Positions 29,928 through 38,750 of a stretch of 64,000 bases of DNA are shown here, piece after piece. The stretch covers positions 124,001 to 188,000 of the forward strand of contig NZ_JAPDRA010000005.1 in the NCBI RefSeq assembly GCF_026013525.1, read 5' to 3'. The stretch comes from Sphingomonas canadensis. Its GTDB lineage: Bacteria > Pseudomonadota > Alphaproteobacteria > Sphingomonadales > Sphingomonadaceae. A model generated the notes under the pieces. It ran no database searches. It was given only the letters and a program-made list of their open reading frames with translations, and had not been told where the DNA came from. Both the position numbers and the translations under genes were made by a program. The number at the start of each line of letters is the position of its first letter. The first letter of the stretch is position 1.

Positions 29928-30842
29928 ATGAGCATCACGCCCGCCGTCAAAGCCATCCTCGCGAACTATGAGTCCGACAATCCGGGCGTTAAGGCGAACC
30001 TGGCCCGCATCCTTATGCAGGGCCGCCTGGGCGGCACGGGCAAGCTGATCATCCTGCCGGTGGACCAGGGCTTCGAGCATGGCCCGGCGCGCAGCTTTGC
30101 GGTGAACCCCGCGGCCTATGACCCGCACTATCATTACCAGCTCGCCATCGATGCCGGCCTGTCGGCCTATGCCGCGCCGCTGGGCATGCTGGAGGCGGGG
30201 GCCGACACCTTCGCCGGCCAGATCCCGACGATCCTGAAGTGCAACAGCTCCAATAGCTGGGCGACCGGCGCGAACCAGGCGCTGACCGGCGGGGTGGACG
30301 ATGCGCTGCGCCTGGGCTGCTCGGCGATCGGCTTCACCATCTATCCGGGCAGCGACGACTGTTTCGACATGATGGAGGAGATCAAGGAGCTCTCCGCCGA
30401 GGCGAAGTCGGTAGGCATCGCCACCGTGCTCTGGTCCTATCCGCGCGGCGGCGCGCTGCCCAAGTCGGGCGAGCTGGCGCTCGATGTCGGCGCCTATGCC
30501 GCGCACATGGCGGCGCTGCTGGGCGCGCACATCATCAAGGTGAAGCTGCCGTCGAACCATATCGAGCAAAAGGACGCGCAGAAGGCCTATGAGGGCACCG
30601 ACTGGTCGAAACAGTCGGATCGCGTCGCGCATGTCGTGAAGTCCTGCTTCAACGGCCGCCGCATCGTCGTCTTCTCGGGCGGCGCGGCCAAGGGCGCCGA
30701 CGCGGTCTATCAGGACGCGATCGACATCCGCGACGGCGGCGGCAACGGATCGATCATCGGCCGCAACACCTTCCAGCGCGAGCGCGGCGAGGCGATGGCG
30801 ATGCTCGACAAGCTCGTCCGCATCTACAAGGGCGAGGAATAA
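29928..30842 (+). CDS. Class I fructose-bisphosphate aldolase (DhnA/FbaB type)
   Basis: Schiff-base aldolase of 304 residues in the DhnA/FbaB family, splitting fructose 1,6-bisphosphate into two triose phosphates without metal. Family segments are GKLIILPVDQGFEHGPARSF, LKCNSSNSW, GFTIYPGSDD, VLWSYPRGG, IIKVKLPSN (containing a candidate catalytic Lys) and a phosphate-binding end VVFSGGAAKGAD followed by GGNGSIIGRNTFQR. ATCAGGGGAACCCC precedes the ATG. It complements the tkt–gap–pgk run 5 kb upstream but is a separate transcription unit. Confidence 0.93.
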   Translation: MSITPAVKAILANYESDNPGVKANLARILMQGRLGGTGKLIILPVDQGFEHGPARSFAVNPAAYDPHYHYQLAIDAGLSAYAAPLGMLEAGADTFAGQIPTILKCNSSNSWATGANQALTGGVDDALRLGCSAIGFTIYPGSDDCFDMMEEIKELSAEAKSVGIATVLWSYPRGGALPKSGELALDVGAYAAHMAALLGAHIIKVKLPSNHIEQKDAQKAYEGTDWSKQSDRVAHVVKSCFNGRRIVVFSGGAAKGADAVYQDAIDIRDGGGNGSIIGRNTFQRERGEAMAMLDKLVRIYKGEE

Positions 30843-30843
30843 G

Positions 30844-31236
30844 GTGATCGGGCGGCGCCCGCTGCTCGCCGGCCTGGCGCTGGCGGTGGCGGGCGCCCCC
30901 GCACTGGCGCGCGCGGAGGCGGGGATGGAGGAAGAGGACGTCCTCTTCGGCCTGATCGGCAAGATCCGCGCGCATCCCGGCCAGCGCGACGCGCTGCTGA
31001 CGGTGCTGGGCGGCAGTTCGCAGGATATTCCGGGCTGCCTGGCCTATATTCTGGGCGAGGATGCCGCCGATCCGGACATCATCTGGGTGACCGAGGTCTG
31101 GGCGAGCCGCGAGGCGCACCATGCCTCGTTGAGCCTGCCCGCGGTGCAGGCGGCGATTTCCGTGGGGCGGCGGCTGATCGCCAGCTTCGATCTGAACGCG
31201 GAGATGCGGCCGGTGGCGGGAATACCCGGCCGGTGA
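30844..31236 (+). CDS. Exported antibiotic biosynthesis monooxygenase (ABM)-like protein
   Basis: 130-residue protein with a dimeric alpha/beta-barrel ABM domain (about 36–110: LFGLIGKIRAHPGQRDALLTVL, WVTEVWASREAHHASL). The N-terminus IGRRPLLAGLALAVAGAPALA is a signal with a twin arginine, so export by Tat is possible; family members are usually cytoplasmic. The GTG start is one nucleotide after the aldolase stop, and its stop overlaps the methyltransferase GTG (GTGA). A quinol or aromatic substrate is typical of the fold; none can be named here. Confidence 0.8.
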   Translation: MIGRRPLLAGLALAVAGAPALARAEAGMEEEDVLFGLIGKIRAHPGQRDALLTVLGGSSQDIPGCLAYILGEDAADPDIIWVTEVWASREAHHASLSLPAVQAAISVGRRLIASFDLNAEMRPVAGIPGR

Positions 31237-31898
31237 GCGATCCGGCCCCTGCGGCCGTCGACGCCTTTATCGAGCAGCATCTCGTTGTGCAGGACGATGG
31301 CCTTGCCGCCGCGCTGGCGGCCAATGCGGCGGCCGGGCTGCCGCCGATGGACGTGTCGCCCGCCCAGGGGAAGATGATCCACCTGTTCGCCCGGATGGCG
31401 GGTGCGCGGCGCATCCTGGAGATCGGCACGCTGGGCGGATATTCCACCATCTGGCTCGCGCGCGCGCTGCCCGAGGGCGGGCGGCTGGTGACGCTGGAGC
31501 TGGACCCGGGCTATGCCGCGGTGGCGCAGGCCAATCTTGCGGCTGCGGGCGTGGTGGAGCGCTGCGATGTCCGCACCGGCCCCGCCATGGAAACGCTCAC
31601 GGCGATGATCGCGGCGGGGGAGGCGCCCTTCGATCTCGTCTTCGTCGATGCGGACAAGCCCAGCAACGTCCCCTATCTGCACGCCGCGCTGGCGCTTTCG
31701 CGGCCGGGCACGGTGCTGGTGTTCGACAATGTGGTGCGCGAGGGCCGGGTGCTGGAGGCGGACAGCGCGGACCCCAGGGTCCAGGGCACGCGCGCGCTGT
31801 TCGCGGCGCTGGCGGCCGAGCCGCGCATCAGCGCCACCGCGATCCAGACCGTGGGCTGCAAGGAGTGGGACGGGTTCCTGCTCGGGGTGGTGAACTGA
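31233..31898 (+). CDS. SAM-dependent O-methyltransferase
   Basis: Class I O-methyltransferase of 221 residues, similar to catechol/caffeoyl-CoA types. Seen are MDVSPAQGKMIHLFARMAGA, the SAM motif ILEIGTLGGYSTIWLARAL, the acidic LELDPGYAAVAQ, FDLVFVDADKPSNVPYL (metal-binding Asp region) and VLVFDNVVREG. The GTG start overlaps the ABM stop. The substrate is probably a diol-bearing aromatic; it may act with the ABM protein, which is inference. Confidence 0.9.
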   Translation: MSDPAPAAVDAFIEQHLVVQDDGLAAALAANAAAGLPPMDVSPAQGKMIHLFARMAGARRILEIGTLGGYSTIWLARALPEGGRLVTLELDPGYAAVAQANLAAAGVVERCDVRTGPAMETLTAMIAAGEAPFDLVFVDADKPSNVPYLHAALALSRPGTVLVFDNVVREGRVLEADSADPRVQGTRALFAALAAEPRISATAIQTVGCKEWDGFLLGVVN

Positions 31899-31940
31899 TC
31901 CGGCTTCCGCATCGCGCGCCATCGGGCTAGTCCCGCGCGG

Positions 31941-32630
31941 ATGGAAGACGATGACGATATCCTCGGCCCGCTCGATCCCGGTTTCGCGGCGCAGTTCGAA
32001 CGCGACGACAGGCGGCCGCCGTGCCAGCTCTACCTGATCTCCCCGCCCGATGTGGGCGGCGACTTTCCGGCGCGGCTGGAACGTGCGCTTGCCGCAGGGC
32101 CGGTGGCGGCCTTCCAGTTCCGCGTGAAGGGGCTGGACCAGCATGAGGCGGCACGGCTGGCGGAGCCGCTGCAGCGGATCTGCGCCGCGCATGAGGTGGC
32201 GTTCATCGTCAACGACAGCGTCAGCCTGGCCAAGCGGCTGGGCGCGGATGGCGTCCATCTGGGCCAGCAGGACGGCGACGCCCGGGAGGCGCGCAGCATC
32301 CTGGGGCCGGGCGCGCAGATCGGCGTCACCTGCCACGACAGCCGTCACCTGGCGATGGAGGCGGGCGACGCCGGGGCCGATTATGTCGCGTTCGGCGCCT
32401 TCTATCCCACCGCCACGAAAGAGACCCGGCACCGGCCCGATCCCTCGATCCTGTCGTGGTGGAGCACCCTGTTCGAGCTGCCCTGTGTCGCGATCGGCGG
32501 GATCACGCCGGAGAATGCGGCGCCGCTGGTGAAGGCGGGGGCCGATTTCCTGGCGGTCTCCGGCGCGGTGTGGAACGGGGACGAGGCAGAGGCGGTGCGG
32601 CGTTTCGGCGAGGTGCTCGGCGCGAAATAG
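31941..32630 (+). CDS. thiE: Thiamine-phosphate synthase
   Basis: ThiE/TenI-type TIM barrel of 229 residues. It couples the thiazole and pyrimidine moieties to thiamine phosphate. Present are FQFRVKGLDQHEAARLAEPL, FIVNDSVSLAKRLGADGVHLGQ (pyrimidine site), IGVTCHDSRHLAMEAGDAGADYVAFGAF, and a phosphate loop AIGGITPENAAPLVKAGADFLAVSG. FRVK at the usual K-position and GVHLGQ support real ThiE rather than TenI, but an N-terminal 30-residue acidic extension is unusual. No TPP riboswitch is visible upstream. Other thi genes are absent nearby. Confidence 0.88.
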   Translation: MEDDDDILGPLDPGFAAQFERDDRRPPCQLYLISPPDVGGDFPARLERALAAGPVAAFQFRVKGLDQHEAARLAEPLQRICAAHEVAFIVNDSVSLAKRLGADGVHLGQQDGDAREARSILGPGAQIGVTCHDSRHLAMEAGDAGADYVAFGAFYPTATKETRHRPDPSILSWWSTLFELPCVAIGGITPENAAPLVKAGADFLAVSGAVWNGDEAEAVRRFGEVLGAK

Positions 32631-32700
32631 CCGGGCGAGGACGTTCCCTTGCGCCTCGGCGGCCTTCGCCGGGGCGCGTTCCATCTAACCGAAATCCACC

Positions 32701-33789
32701 CTAGAACCGGATGCGCCCCGCGCGCATCTCGCGCCGGGCGGTGAACAGCGTGCGCGCCGCCCGCGCCGTGTCGCGCAGCAGCACGGTCACCGTGTCGCCG
32801 CCCTCGATCGTCTCGTCCCTCGCCGGGCGGGCGATGCGGCGGCCGCCCGCGCGCTCGATCTCGACGACGAACAGCGCGCCGTTGGCGATGCGCTCCGCGG
32901 CCTCGACCGTCAGCCCGCTCATCGCCGAATCGGGCGACACCACCACGCGCTCAAGGTCGAGCCCCAGCGCGCCGACCTCGCGCCGTGCGCTGCCCAGCCG
33001 CTCGTCGGTGTCCAGCCCCTCGCTGGCGGGGAACAGGATCATCCGCGCGATCCGCTCGGCGCCGATATGGGTGGGGAAGATCACGTGATCGGCCCCGGCG
33101 TTGCGCAGCTTGCGCTCGGTGGTGGGCGCCTCGCCGCGGGCGATGATCTCGATTTCCGGGTTCAGCGCCCGCGCGGAGAGCGAGATGAACACGTTCGCCG
33201 CGTCGTCCGGCAGCACCGTCGCCAGCGCGCGGGCACGCTCCACGCCGGCATGGATCAGCACGTCCTCCTCGGTCGCGTCGCCGGTGATACACATATATCC
33301 GGCTTCCTGCGCCTCGCTGTGGCGTGCGCCGCCGCGCTCGATCACCACCAGCGGCATGCCGGCGGCCTTCAGGTCCTTCGCCAGCATCATCCCGATCCGG
33401 CCATAGCCGCAGATGACGACATGGCCGGAGAGCTTCTGGATCTCGTTCTCCATGCGATTGGCTCCGAAGATCTGGCGAATCTGCAGCTCGGTGAAATATT
33501 GCACGAGCGCGCCGGTGAAGAGGATCATCCCCGTGCAGCCCAACACCATGGTGAGCATCGTGACGGCATGGAGATAGGGGGTGTCGATCGGCCGCACCTC
33601 GCCATAGCCGACCGAGAAGACGGTAAGGACGACCATGTAGCTGGCGTCGATCAGGCTCCAGCCGGCGGCGACATAGGCGATGGTGCTTGCCGAGGCCACC
33701 GCGGCCACGAAGCCCAGGATCCAGGTAAGGTTGCGCAGCGGGGAGCCGAGCACGCTCTCCGCATCGCGAATGATCGATCGCATCGCCAT
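32701..33789 (-). CDS. Potassium channel with TrkA-N (RCK) domain
   Basis: Two-helix potassium channel of 362 residues from the ATG at 33789. The first membrane helix (LTWILGFVAAVASASTIAYVAAG) is followed by a pore loop with the filter SVGYGE (about 59–64), then the second helix (VTMLTMVLGCTGMILFTGALV). The cytoplasmic RCK domain starts HVVICGYGRIGMMLAKDL and has the nucleotide-binding fold; a TrkA-C-like end (ETIEGGDTVTVLL) follows. The frame is open for 26 more codons upstream (to 33867), and 33783 is another ATG, so the start is uncertain. Confidence 0.88.
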   Translation of the reverse strand: MAMRSIIRDAESVLGSPLRNLTWILGFVAAVASASTIAYVAAGWSLIDASYMVVLTVFSVGYGEVRPIDTPYLHAVTMLTMVLGCTGMILFTGALVQYFTELQIRQIFGANRMENEIQKLSGHVVICGYGRIGMMLAKDLKAAGMPLVVIERGGARHSEAQEAGYMCITGDATEEDVLIHAGVERARALATVLPDDAANVFISLSARALNPEIEIIARGEAPTTERKLRNAGADHVIFPTHIGAERIARMILFPASEGLDTDERLGSARREVGALGLDLERVVVSPDSAMSGLTVEAAERIANGALFVVEIERAGGRRIARPARDETIEGGDTVTVLLRDTARAARTLFTARREMRAGRIRF

Positions 33790-33935
33790 CGGTTTGCGGC
33801 CTTCGCGGGGCAGTGTCCAGCGGCGGAAGCGCCGCGATGGTTGGAAAAAGCTGCGCACCGCGTACAATCGTTACGGGAAGCGAAGGGGGAAGGGGATGCG
33901 CGGGGGCGATCCCATGCGATGGCGCGGGCGCGCCG

Positions 33936-34589
33936 ATGCGCCGGGCCGGTTCCGGGCGTCGCCGGGCCGTGGCGGCTAGGCGCGACGTGGCGATCCGGTT
34001 CGTGATAGGCGGGGCCATGTTCTCGATGCTCGCCTTCTTCGCGGCCATGGCGCACCTGACGGCGCCGCACGGCGCGGGCGGCCCGCATGCGATGACGCAG
34101 CCGCATGGCGCGGCCGCGCCGGGCGGGGAGGCGGCCGATCATCCGCCGCTGCTGATCCCGGTCGCGGGCGTCGGCCGCGGCGCGCTGGTCGATAGCTGGG
34201 GCGCTTCGCGCCACGGCGGGCTGCGGCGCCACCAGGGCACCGACATCATGGCGCCGGAAGGAACGGCGGTGCTGGCCGCGGCGGCGGGGACGGTGGAAAA
34301 GCTGTTCTTCTCCAACGGCGGCGGCGGGATCACGCTCTACGTCCGCTCACCCGACCGGCGCTGGAGCTATTATTACGCGCACCTCAAGGGCTATGCCCCC
34401 GGCATCGCGGAGGGCGTGCAGGTGAAGGCAGGGCAGGTGATCGCCTTCGTCGGCGATACCGGCAATGCGGCGAAGGGCAGTTTCCACCTGCATTTCGGCC
34501 TGTCGCGCATGGCGCCGGGCGAGGGCTGGTGGCAGGGCGAGGCGGTGAACGCCTATCCGCTGCTTGCGGGGACGGGCGGCGGCGGCTAA
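33936..34589 (+). CDS. M23-family metallopeptidase
   Basis: Predicted peptidoglycan endopeptidase (LytM fold), about 217 residues. Zinc ligands lie in [15 protein letters not shown] (His and Asp) and in FHLHFGLSR (HxH). An N-terminal Arg-rich segment and hydrophobic helix ([20 protein letters not shown]) act as signal or membrane anchor, facing the catalytic part to the periplasm. The start is uncertain: ATG 33936, GTG 33987 and ATG 34017 are all possible. It ends 38 nt before efp. Confidence 0.85.
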   Translation: MRRAGSGRRRAVAARRDVAIRFVIGGAMFSMLAFFAAMAHLTAPHGAGGPHAMTQPHGAAAPGGEAADHPPLLIPVAGVGRGALVDSWGASRHGGLRRHQGTDIMAPEGTAVLAAAAGTVEKLFFSNGGGGITLYVRSPDRRWSYYYAHLKGYAPGIAEGVQVKAGQVIAFVGDTGNAAKGSFHLHFGLSRMAPGEGWWQGEAVNAYPLLAGTGGGG

Positions 34590-34627
34590 AGGCCCGCTCG
34601 CTCTTTCTCAGCTTACAGGTCGATCCC

Positions 34628-35191
34628 ATGAAGATCAGCGGCGTGGACATCCGTCCCGGCAACATCATCGAATATGAAGGCGGCATCTGGCGTGCCGTGA
34701 AAATCCAGCACACCCAGCCCGGCAAGGGCGGCGCCTATATGCAGGTGGAGCTGAAGAACCTGCGCGACGGGCGCAAGAACAACGTCCGCTTCCGCTCGGC
34801 CGAGACGGTGGAGCGCGTGCGGCTGGACACCAAGGATTTCCAGTTCCTGTTCGCGGACGGCGACCAGCTCACCTTCATGGACAAGGAAACCTACGACCAG
34901 ATCAGCCTTCCGCGCGATCTGCTCGGCGATGCCGCGGCTTTCCTGCAGGACGGGATGGACGTGGTGATGGAGCTGTATGAGGAGGAGCCGATCAACGTTC
35001 AGCTCCCCAACCAGATCGAGGCGACGATCGTCGAGGCCGACGCGGTGGTGAAGGGGCAGACCGCCTCTTCGTCGTATAAGCCCGCGCTGCTCGACAACGG
35101 CGTCCGCGTGATGGTGCCCCCGCACATCACCGCCGGCACGCGCATCGTGGTGGACGTCTACGAGCAGACCTACGTCAAGCGCGCGGACTGA
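34628..35191 (+). CDS. efp: Elongation factor P
   Basis: EF-P of 187 residues, which relieves ribosome stalling at polyproline. N-terminal KOW domain with [19 protein letters not shown] holds the tip residue Lys33 in PGKGGAY, the position modified by EpmA or EarP-type enzymes. Then two OB domains ([34 protein letters not shown]) and the C-terminal motif [20 protein letters not shown]. The ATG at 34628 is the family start. Its genomic partner suhB lies two genes on. Confidence 0.96.
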   Translation: MKISGVDIRPGNIIEYEGGIWRAVKIQHTQPGKGGAYMQVELKNLRDGRKNNVRFRSAETVERVRLDTKDFQFLFADGDQLTFMDKETYDQISLPRDLLGDAAAFLQDGMDVVMELYEEEPINVQLPNQIEATIVEADAVVKGQTASSSYKPALLDNGVRVMVPPHITAGTRIVVDVYEQTYVKRAD

Positions 35192-35194
35192 GCC

Positions 35195-36154
35195 GTGCGC
35201 GCGCTGCTGCTCGCCCTGATTCTGGCCCTGTTCCCGGGCACCGCCGCGGCGCAATCTCAGGCGGCGGTGCAGGAATTCGTCGCATGGGCTCAGCAGCTCA
35301 GCGCGGCGCAGCAGCCGGTTCTGGACAGCCACCAGCAATGCTCGCCCATGCTCGGCGAGGTCACCCGGTTGATGCAGGATCGCGAGGAAGGCGATCCCGT
35401 ATCGCCGCGCCTGATCGTGGGCATGCAGGAGTGCCTGTCGCGGATGAAGGCCGCGGCGGCGCAGGCGCGCAGGGCGATCGCGAGCCTTCCGGACATGCCC
35501 GGCGCGTTCGAGGATGCGCTGAACCTTGATTCGCGCGAGCTGATCGATCGTTCGGTCGCGTCGGTGGATGGCGCCGTCGGCTATCTGCAGAAGGTGGAAG
35601 ACGCGCTCGAGGCGGGCCTGGCCGGTGATGATGCCCTGGCGCAGGCGCGCATGCGGGAGGCCCGTCAGGCAGCCGGGAGCATCCTCGACGGCCAGATACT
35701 GTTGCTCGAACTGTTCCGGCAGTCGAAGCCGCAGGAGAGCAACCTGGCGATGCTCGACATCCGGCTGGTCATCGCGCGCGGAATGCTCGCGGCGATGACC
35801 GACGATCCGCAAGCGCCTTCGCCCGCACTACCGGCCGAACTCGCGAAGCAGTCGAGGGACGCGCGGGCGGCCGCCGCCCGTTTGCGTGCCGCCTGGAAGC
35901 TCGAAAGCGTTTCGCTTCGTGCGTCGGCGCGGCGGACCGGCGACCCGAAGCTTCAGCGGTTCATCGCTGCGATCGACAAGGCGTTCGGCACCGTGGCGGC
36001 CAAGGGCGACGCGGCGGCCGACGCGCTCGATGCTGCCGCGGCCGCATCCGATCCCGCAGTGCTGCCGCGGCTTCTCAATGCCCTCGGCGATGCCGAGTTT
36101 TCCATTCTGCAAGCGGGACGCGATGTCGCGCAGGCACTTACTCTTCTGGAATAG
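35195..36154 (+). CDS. Secreted helical protein of unknown function
   Basis: 319-residue exported protein between efp and suhB. The signal peptide (RALLLALILALFPGTAAAQ) is followed by an almost wholly alpha-helical, Ala/Leu-rich mature part with many predicted amphipathic helices and coiled-coil spacing; single Cys residues occur at QQCSPM and QECLSRM. The GTG start is 3 nt after the efp stop. No enzymatic motif. Its repeat-like helices (AVGYLQKVEDALEAG and similar) suggest a protein-interaction role. Family unknown. Confidence 0.75.
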   Translation: MRALLLALILALFPGTAAAQSQAAVQEFVAWAQQLSAAQQPVLDSHQQCSPMLGEVTRLMQDREEGDPVSPRLIVGMQECLSRMKAAAAQARRAIASLPDMPGAFEDALNLDSRELIDRSVASVDGAVGYLQKVEDALEAGLAGDDALAQARMREARQAAGSILDGQILLLELFRQSKPQESNLAMLDIRLVIARGMLAAMTDDPQAPSPALPAELAKQSRDARAAAARLRAAWKLESVSLRASARRTGDPKLQRFIAAIDKAFGTVAAKGDAAADALDAAAAASDPAVLPRLLNALGDAEFSILQAGRDVAQALTLLE

Positions 36155-36157
36155 AAT

Positions 36158-36979
36158 ATGGTTGCGCACTCAGGCCTTATCACCGTCATGGACCGCGCGG
36201 CGCGCAAGGCCGCGCCGCGGCTGCGGCGTGACTTCAACGAGGTCCAGCACCTTCAGGTCAGCCGCAAGGGGCCGGCGGATTTCGTCAGCCAGGCCGATCA
36301 GCGCGCCGAAGAGACGCTGATCGAGGAACTGCGCAAGGCGCGGCCCGACTGGGGCTTTCTGGTCGAGGAAGCGGGCGTGATCGAGGGCGACCCCGACAAG
36401 CCCCGCTGGATCATCGATCCGCTCGACGGCACCAGCAACTTCCTGCACGGCATCCCCCATTTCGCCATTTCCATCGCGGTGGAGGACCCCCGCGGCGCGC
36501 AGGGCAAGCCGGAGGTGACGCACGGCCTGGTCTATCAGCCGCTCACCGACGAGAGCTTCTGGGCCGAGAAGGGCCGGGGCGCCTGGTTGCAGGACCAGCG
36601 GCTGCGCGTATCGGCGCGGCGGCATCTGGACGAGGCGCTGATCGCCACCGGCATCCCGTTCCTGGGTCATGGCGATTTCGCGCAATGGACCCGTATCTTC
36701 GGCGCGGTGGCGCCGGAGGTGGCGGGCATCCGCCGGCTGGGTTCGGCCGCGCTCGACCTCGCCTGGGTGGCGGCGGGCCGCTACGACGGCTATTGGGAAT
36801 CGCATCTGAAGCCGTGGGACGTCGCGGCCGGCATGCTGCTGGTGCGCGAGGCGGGCGGCTTCGTCAGCGATTTCCGCGGCGCCGACCGGGCGATGGAGCG
36901 CAGCGAGTTCCTTGCCGCCAACGATGCGCTGCATTCGAAGCTGCACAAGATCGTGGCCGGGGCGCTGCGTAACGCCTGA
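36158..36979 (+). CDS. suhB: Inositol-1-monophosphatase family protein
   Basis: Mg-dependent phosphatase of 273 residues. Metal-binding motifs are EE (70–71), DPLDGTSNF (Asp87, Asp90) and the C-terminal WDVAAGMLLVREAGG. The fold and length fit SuhB, which in proteobacteria dephosphorylates inositol phosphate and also helps rRNA antitermination. The ATG is 3 nt after the previous stop, so the efp–secreted–suhB genes form one unit. Confidence 0.93.
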   Translation: MVAHSGLITVMDRAARKAAPRLRRDFNEVQHLQVSRKGPADFVSQADQRAEETLIEELRKARPDWGFLVEEAGVIEGDPDKPRWIIDPLDGTSNFLHGIPHFAISIAVEDPRGAQGKPEVTHGLVYQPLTDESFWAEKGRGAWLQDQRLRVSARRHLDEALIATGIPFLGHGDFAQWTRIFGAVAPEVAGIRRLGSAALDLAWVAAGRYDGYWESHLKPWDVAAGMLLVREAGGFVSDFRGADRAMERSEFLAANDALHSKLHKIVAGALRNA

Positions 36980-37022
36980 TTCCCGGCTTGCGGCATCACG
37001 CTGCCGCCGGGTAGCGGGATGA

Positions 37023-37045
37023 GGGAGCGGGCTGGCACCGCTCCC
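37023..37045. terminator. Hairpin between convergent genes
   Basis: GGGAGCGG (37023–37030) and CCGCTCCC (37038–37045) form a perfect 8 bp stem with a GCTGGCA loop in the 85 nt between suhB and the opposing membrane-protein gene. There is no T-run, so intrinsic termination is uncertain. Confidence 0.4.
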
Positions 37046-37064
37046 GCGAAGCCGGACAACGGCG

Positions 37065-38666
37065 TTAACGCCCCAGCGCCTCGCGCATCTTCGCGGCGTT
37101 GGCCGAACCCATATTCTGTTCGATCAGCGGCAGGTTCGGCACCACCGGCGCCGTGCGCGCGGCAACCAGCACGCTGCCGCTGCCGCGTGCGAAGCGGGGC
37201 TGGGCGCGGGCGAAGCCGGGGCCGGCCGCCCCGCGCAGCACGCGGCTGTGCGGATAGGCATATTGGTCGCGCTCATAGACCGATGCGACGCCCGCGGCTC
37301 CGATCCGGTCGAGCACGGTACGCGCCTCCATGGGCGTGGCGGCGGTGAGCCGGTAGTCGCGGCCCAGGAAGTCGCTGGCCGACAGCCATTGCGATGCGCG
37401 GACCACCCACAGCTTGCGTGCCCCGCCGTCGGCATGCGCGGCCGCGGCGATCAGCGCGCCTTCGCCCCCGGCGCGGCCGTCCACCATCCACAGTCCGCCG
37501 GTGCGCACCATCGCGCCTGCGATCGCGGGCGCCCCGATATCGGTCTTGGCGTCCAGCCGGGTGAGCCCGGCGACGGTCGGCAGCACGCCCAGCACGCACA
37601 GCAGCCCGGCGGTAACCGTCGCGCCCGTGCCCATCCGCCACAGGGCGGAGAGGCCCATTCCCGCCAGTATCACCGCCCAGGGCAGCATCGGCGCGATATA
37701 GCGCGGTTCCACCGCCGCCGGCACCGCCGACTGGAACAGCAGCGTCGCGCCGATCACCGACAGCGCCAGCCGGGCGATCCGCTGTTCGGCCGCGCCGGCA
37801 TGCTCGCGGAACGCCGGGGCGGCGCCCACCGCCGCCAGCACCAGCGCCATGCCCAGATTGTCCCACAGCGCGCGCAGATTCGCCCATAGCGCCATCCAGG
37901 CATAGCCAAGCCCCGGCTGATAGACGAAGCCGCCCGCCGACACCTTCATCGATATCCAATACCAGGGCGCGACCAGCAGGATCGCAACCGCCGCCGCCAC
38001 CCACAGGGCGCGCCGTTTCAGCAGCGGCCAGCGCTGGTTGAGCGCGATGTCGATCGCCGGGATCAGCGCCACCAGCGCGCCGTTGCCCTTCACCAGCGGC
38101 GCCGCCGCGGCGAACAGCGCGAACACCAGCATCCGCGTTATCGTGGGCGACTCCATCACCCGCATCCACGCGATCGCCGCCAGCGCCACGGCCAGCGCCA
38201 CCGGCTGATCGAGCAGCAGGTAGCGGGCGTTTTCCATCGACAGCGGCAGCAGCAGATAGAGACCGCCGAGCGCGAGCCCCATCATCGGGTGGCCGATCCG
38301 TGCCAGCGCCCAGACGATCACGAACGCCGGCAGCCCCGCCGCGAAGGCCGAGATTGCCAGCGCGCCCGCGGGCGAGGGGCGGAACAGCGCGAACAGCGGC
38401 GCTTCCGCCAGATACCAGCCCGGCGGCCAGTGGCCGATCGAAAGACGCGGGAAGTGGGCGTAATATTCCTGTGCGAAGGCGAGCGGGTTCGGGAATCCGG
38501 CGCGGATCCAGTCACCCACGAACAGCGCGTTGACGTAATGCGCGCCTTCGTCTGGGTGGATCAGGCTGGGGCTCAGCCCGCCCGTCGCCCAGCACAGGGC
38601 GAGCGCGAGGAAGCCGAAGAGAATTGCCGAGGCGATGGGCAGGGGAAGGGCAATACGCGGATGCAT
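37065..38666 (-). CDS. GT-C/family 39-like membrane glycosyltransferase
   Basis: Polytopic inner-membrane protein of 533 residues, with about 10–12 helices. The first periplasmic loop has HPDEGAHYVNALF with the Asp-Glu pair expected for GT-C enzymes that use lipid-linked sugars. Further features are MENARYLLLDQPVALAVALA and a periplasmic C-terminal domain. It could transfer a sugar to lipid A, glycan or protein; the acceptor cannot be told. It stands alone on the minus strand. Confidence 0.8.
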   Translation of the reverse strand: MHPRIALPLPIASAILFGFLALALCWATGGLSPSLIHPDEGAHYVNALFVGDWIRAGFPNPLAFAQEYYAHFPRLSIGHWPPGWYLAEAPLFALFRPSPAGALAISAFAAGLPAFVIVWALARIGHPMMGLALGGLYLLLPLSMENARYLLLDQPVALAVALAAIAWMRVMESPTITRMLVFALFAAAAPLVKGNGALVALIPAIDIALNQRWPLLKRRALWVAAAVAILLVAPWYWISMKVSAGGFVYQPGLGYAWMALWANLRALWDNLGMALVLAAVGAAPAFREHAGAAEQRIARLALSVIGATLLFQSAVPAAVEPRYIAPMLPWAVILAGMGLSALWRMGTGATVTAGLLCVLGVLPTVAGLTRLDAKTDIGAPAIAGAMVRTGGLWMVDGRAGGEGALIAAAAHADGGARKLWVVRASQWLSASDFLGRDYRLTAATPMEARTVLDRIGAAGVASVYERDQYAYPHSRVLRGAAGPGFARAQPRFARGSGSVLVAARTAPVVPNLPLIEQNMGSANAAKMREALGR

Positions 38667-38750
38667 CGCGCGGGTCCTAGCACCATGGATTTAGAAAATC
38701 GTGGATTTACCGCACGGGCCGGGGAAAGACCGGCGCGAAGGGAACGGGCG

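Noticed and set aside
31899..31940. TPP riboswitch before thiE
   Set aside because: The gap is only 42 nt and lacks the conserved TPP aptamer cores.
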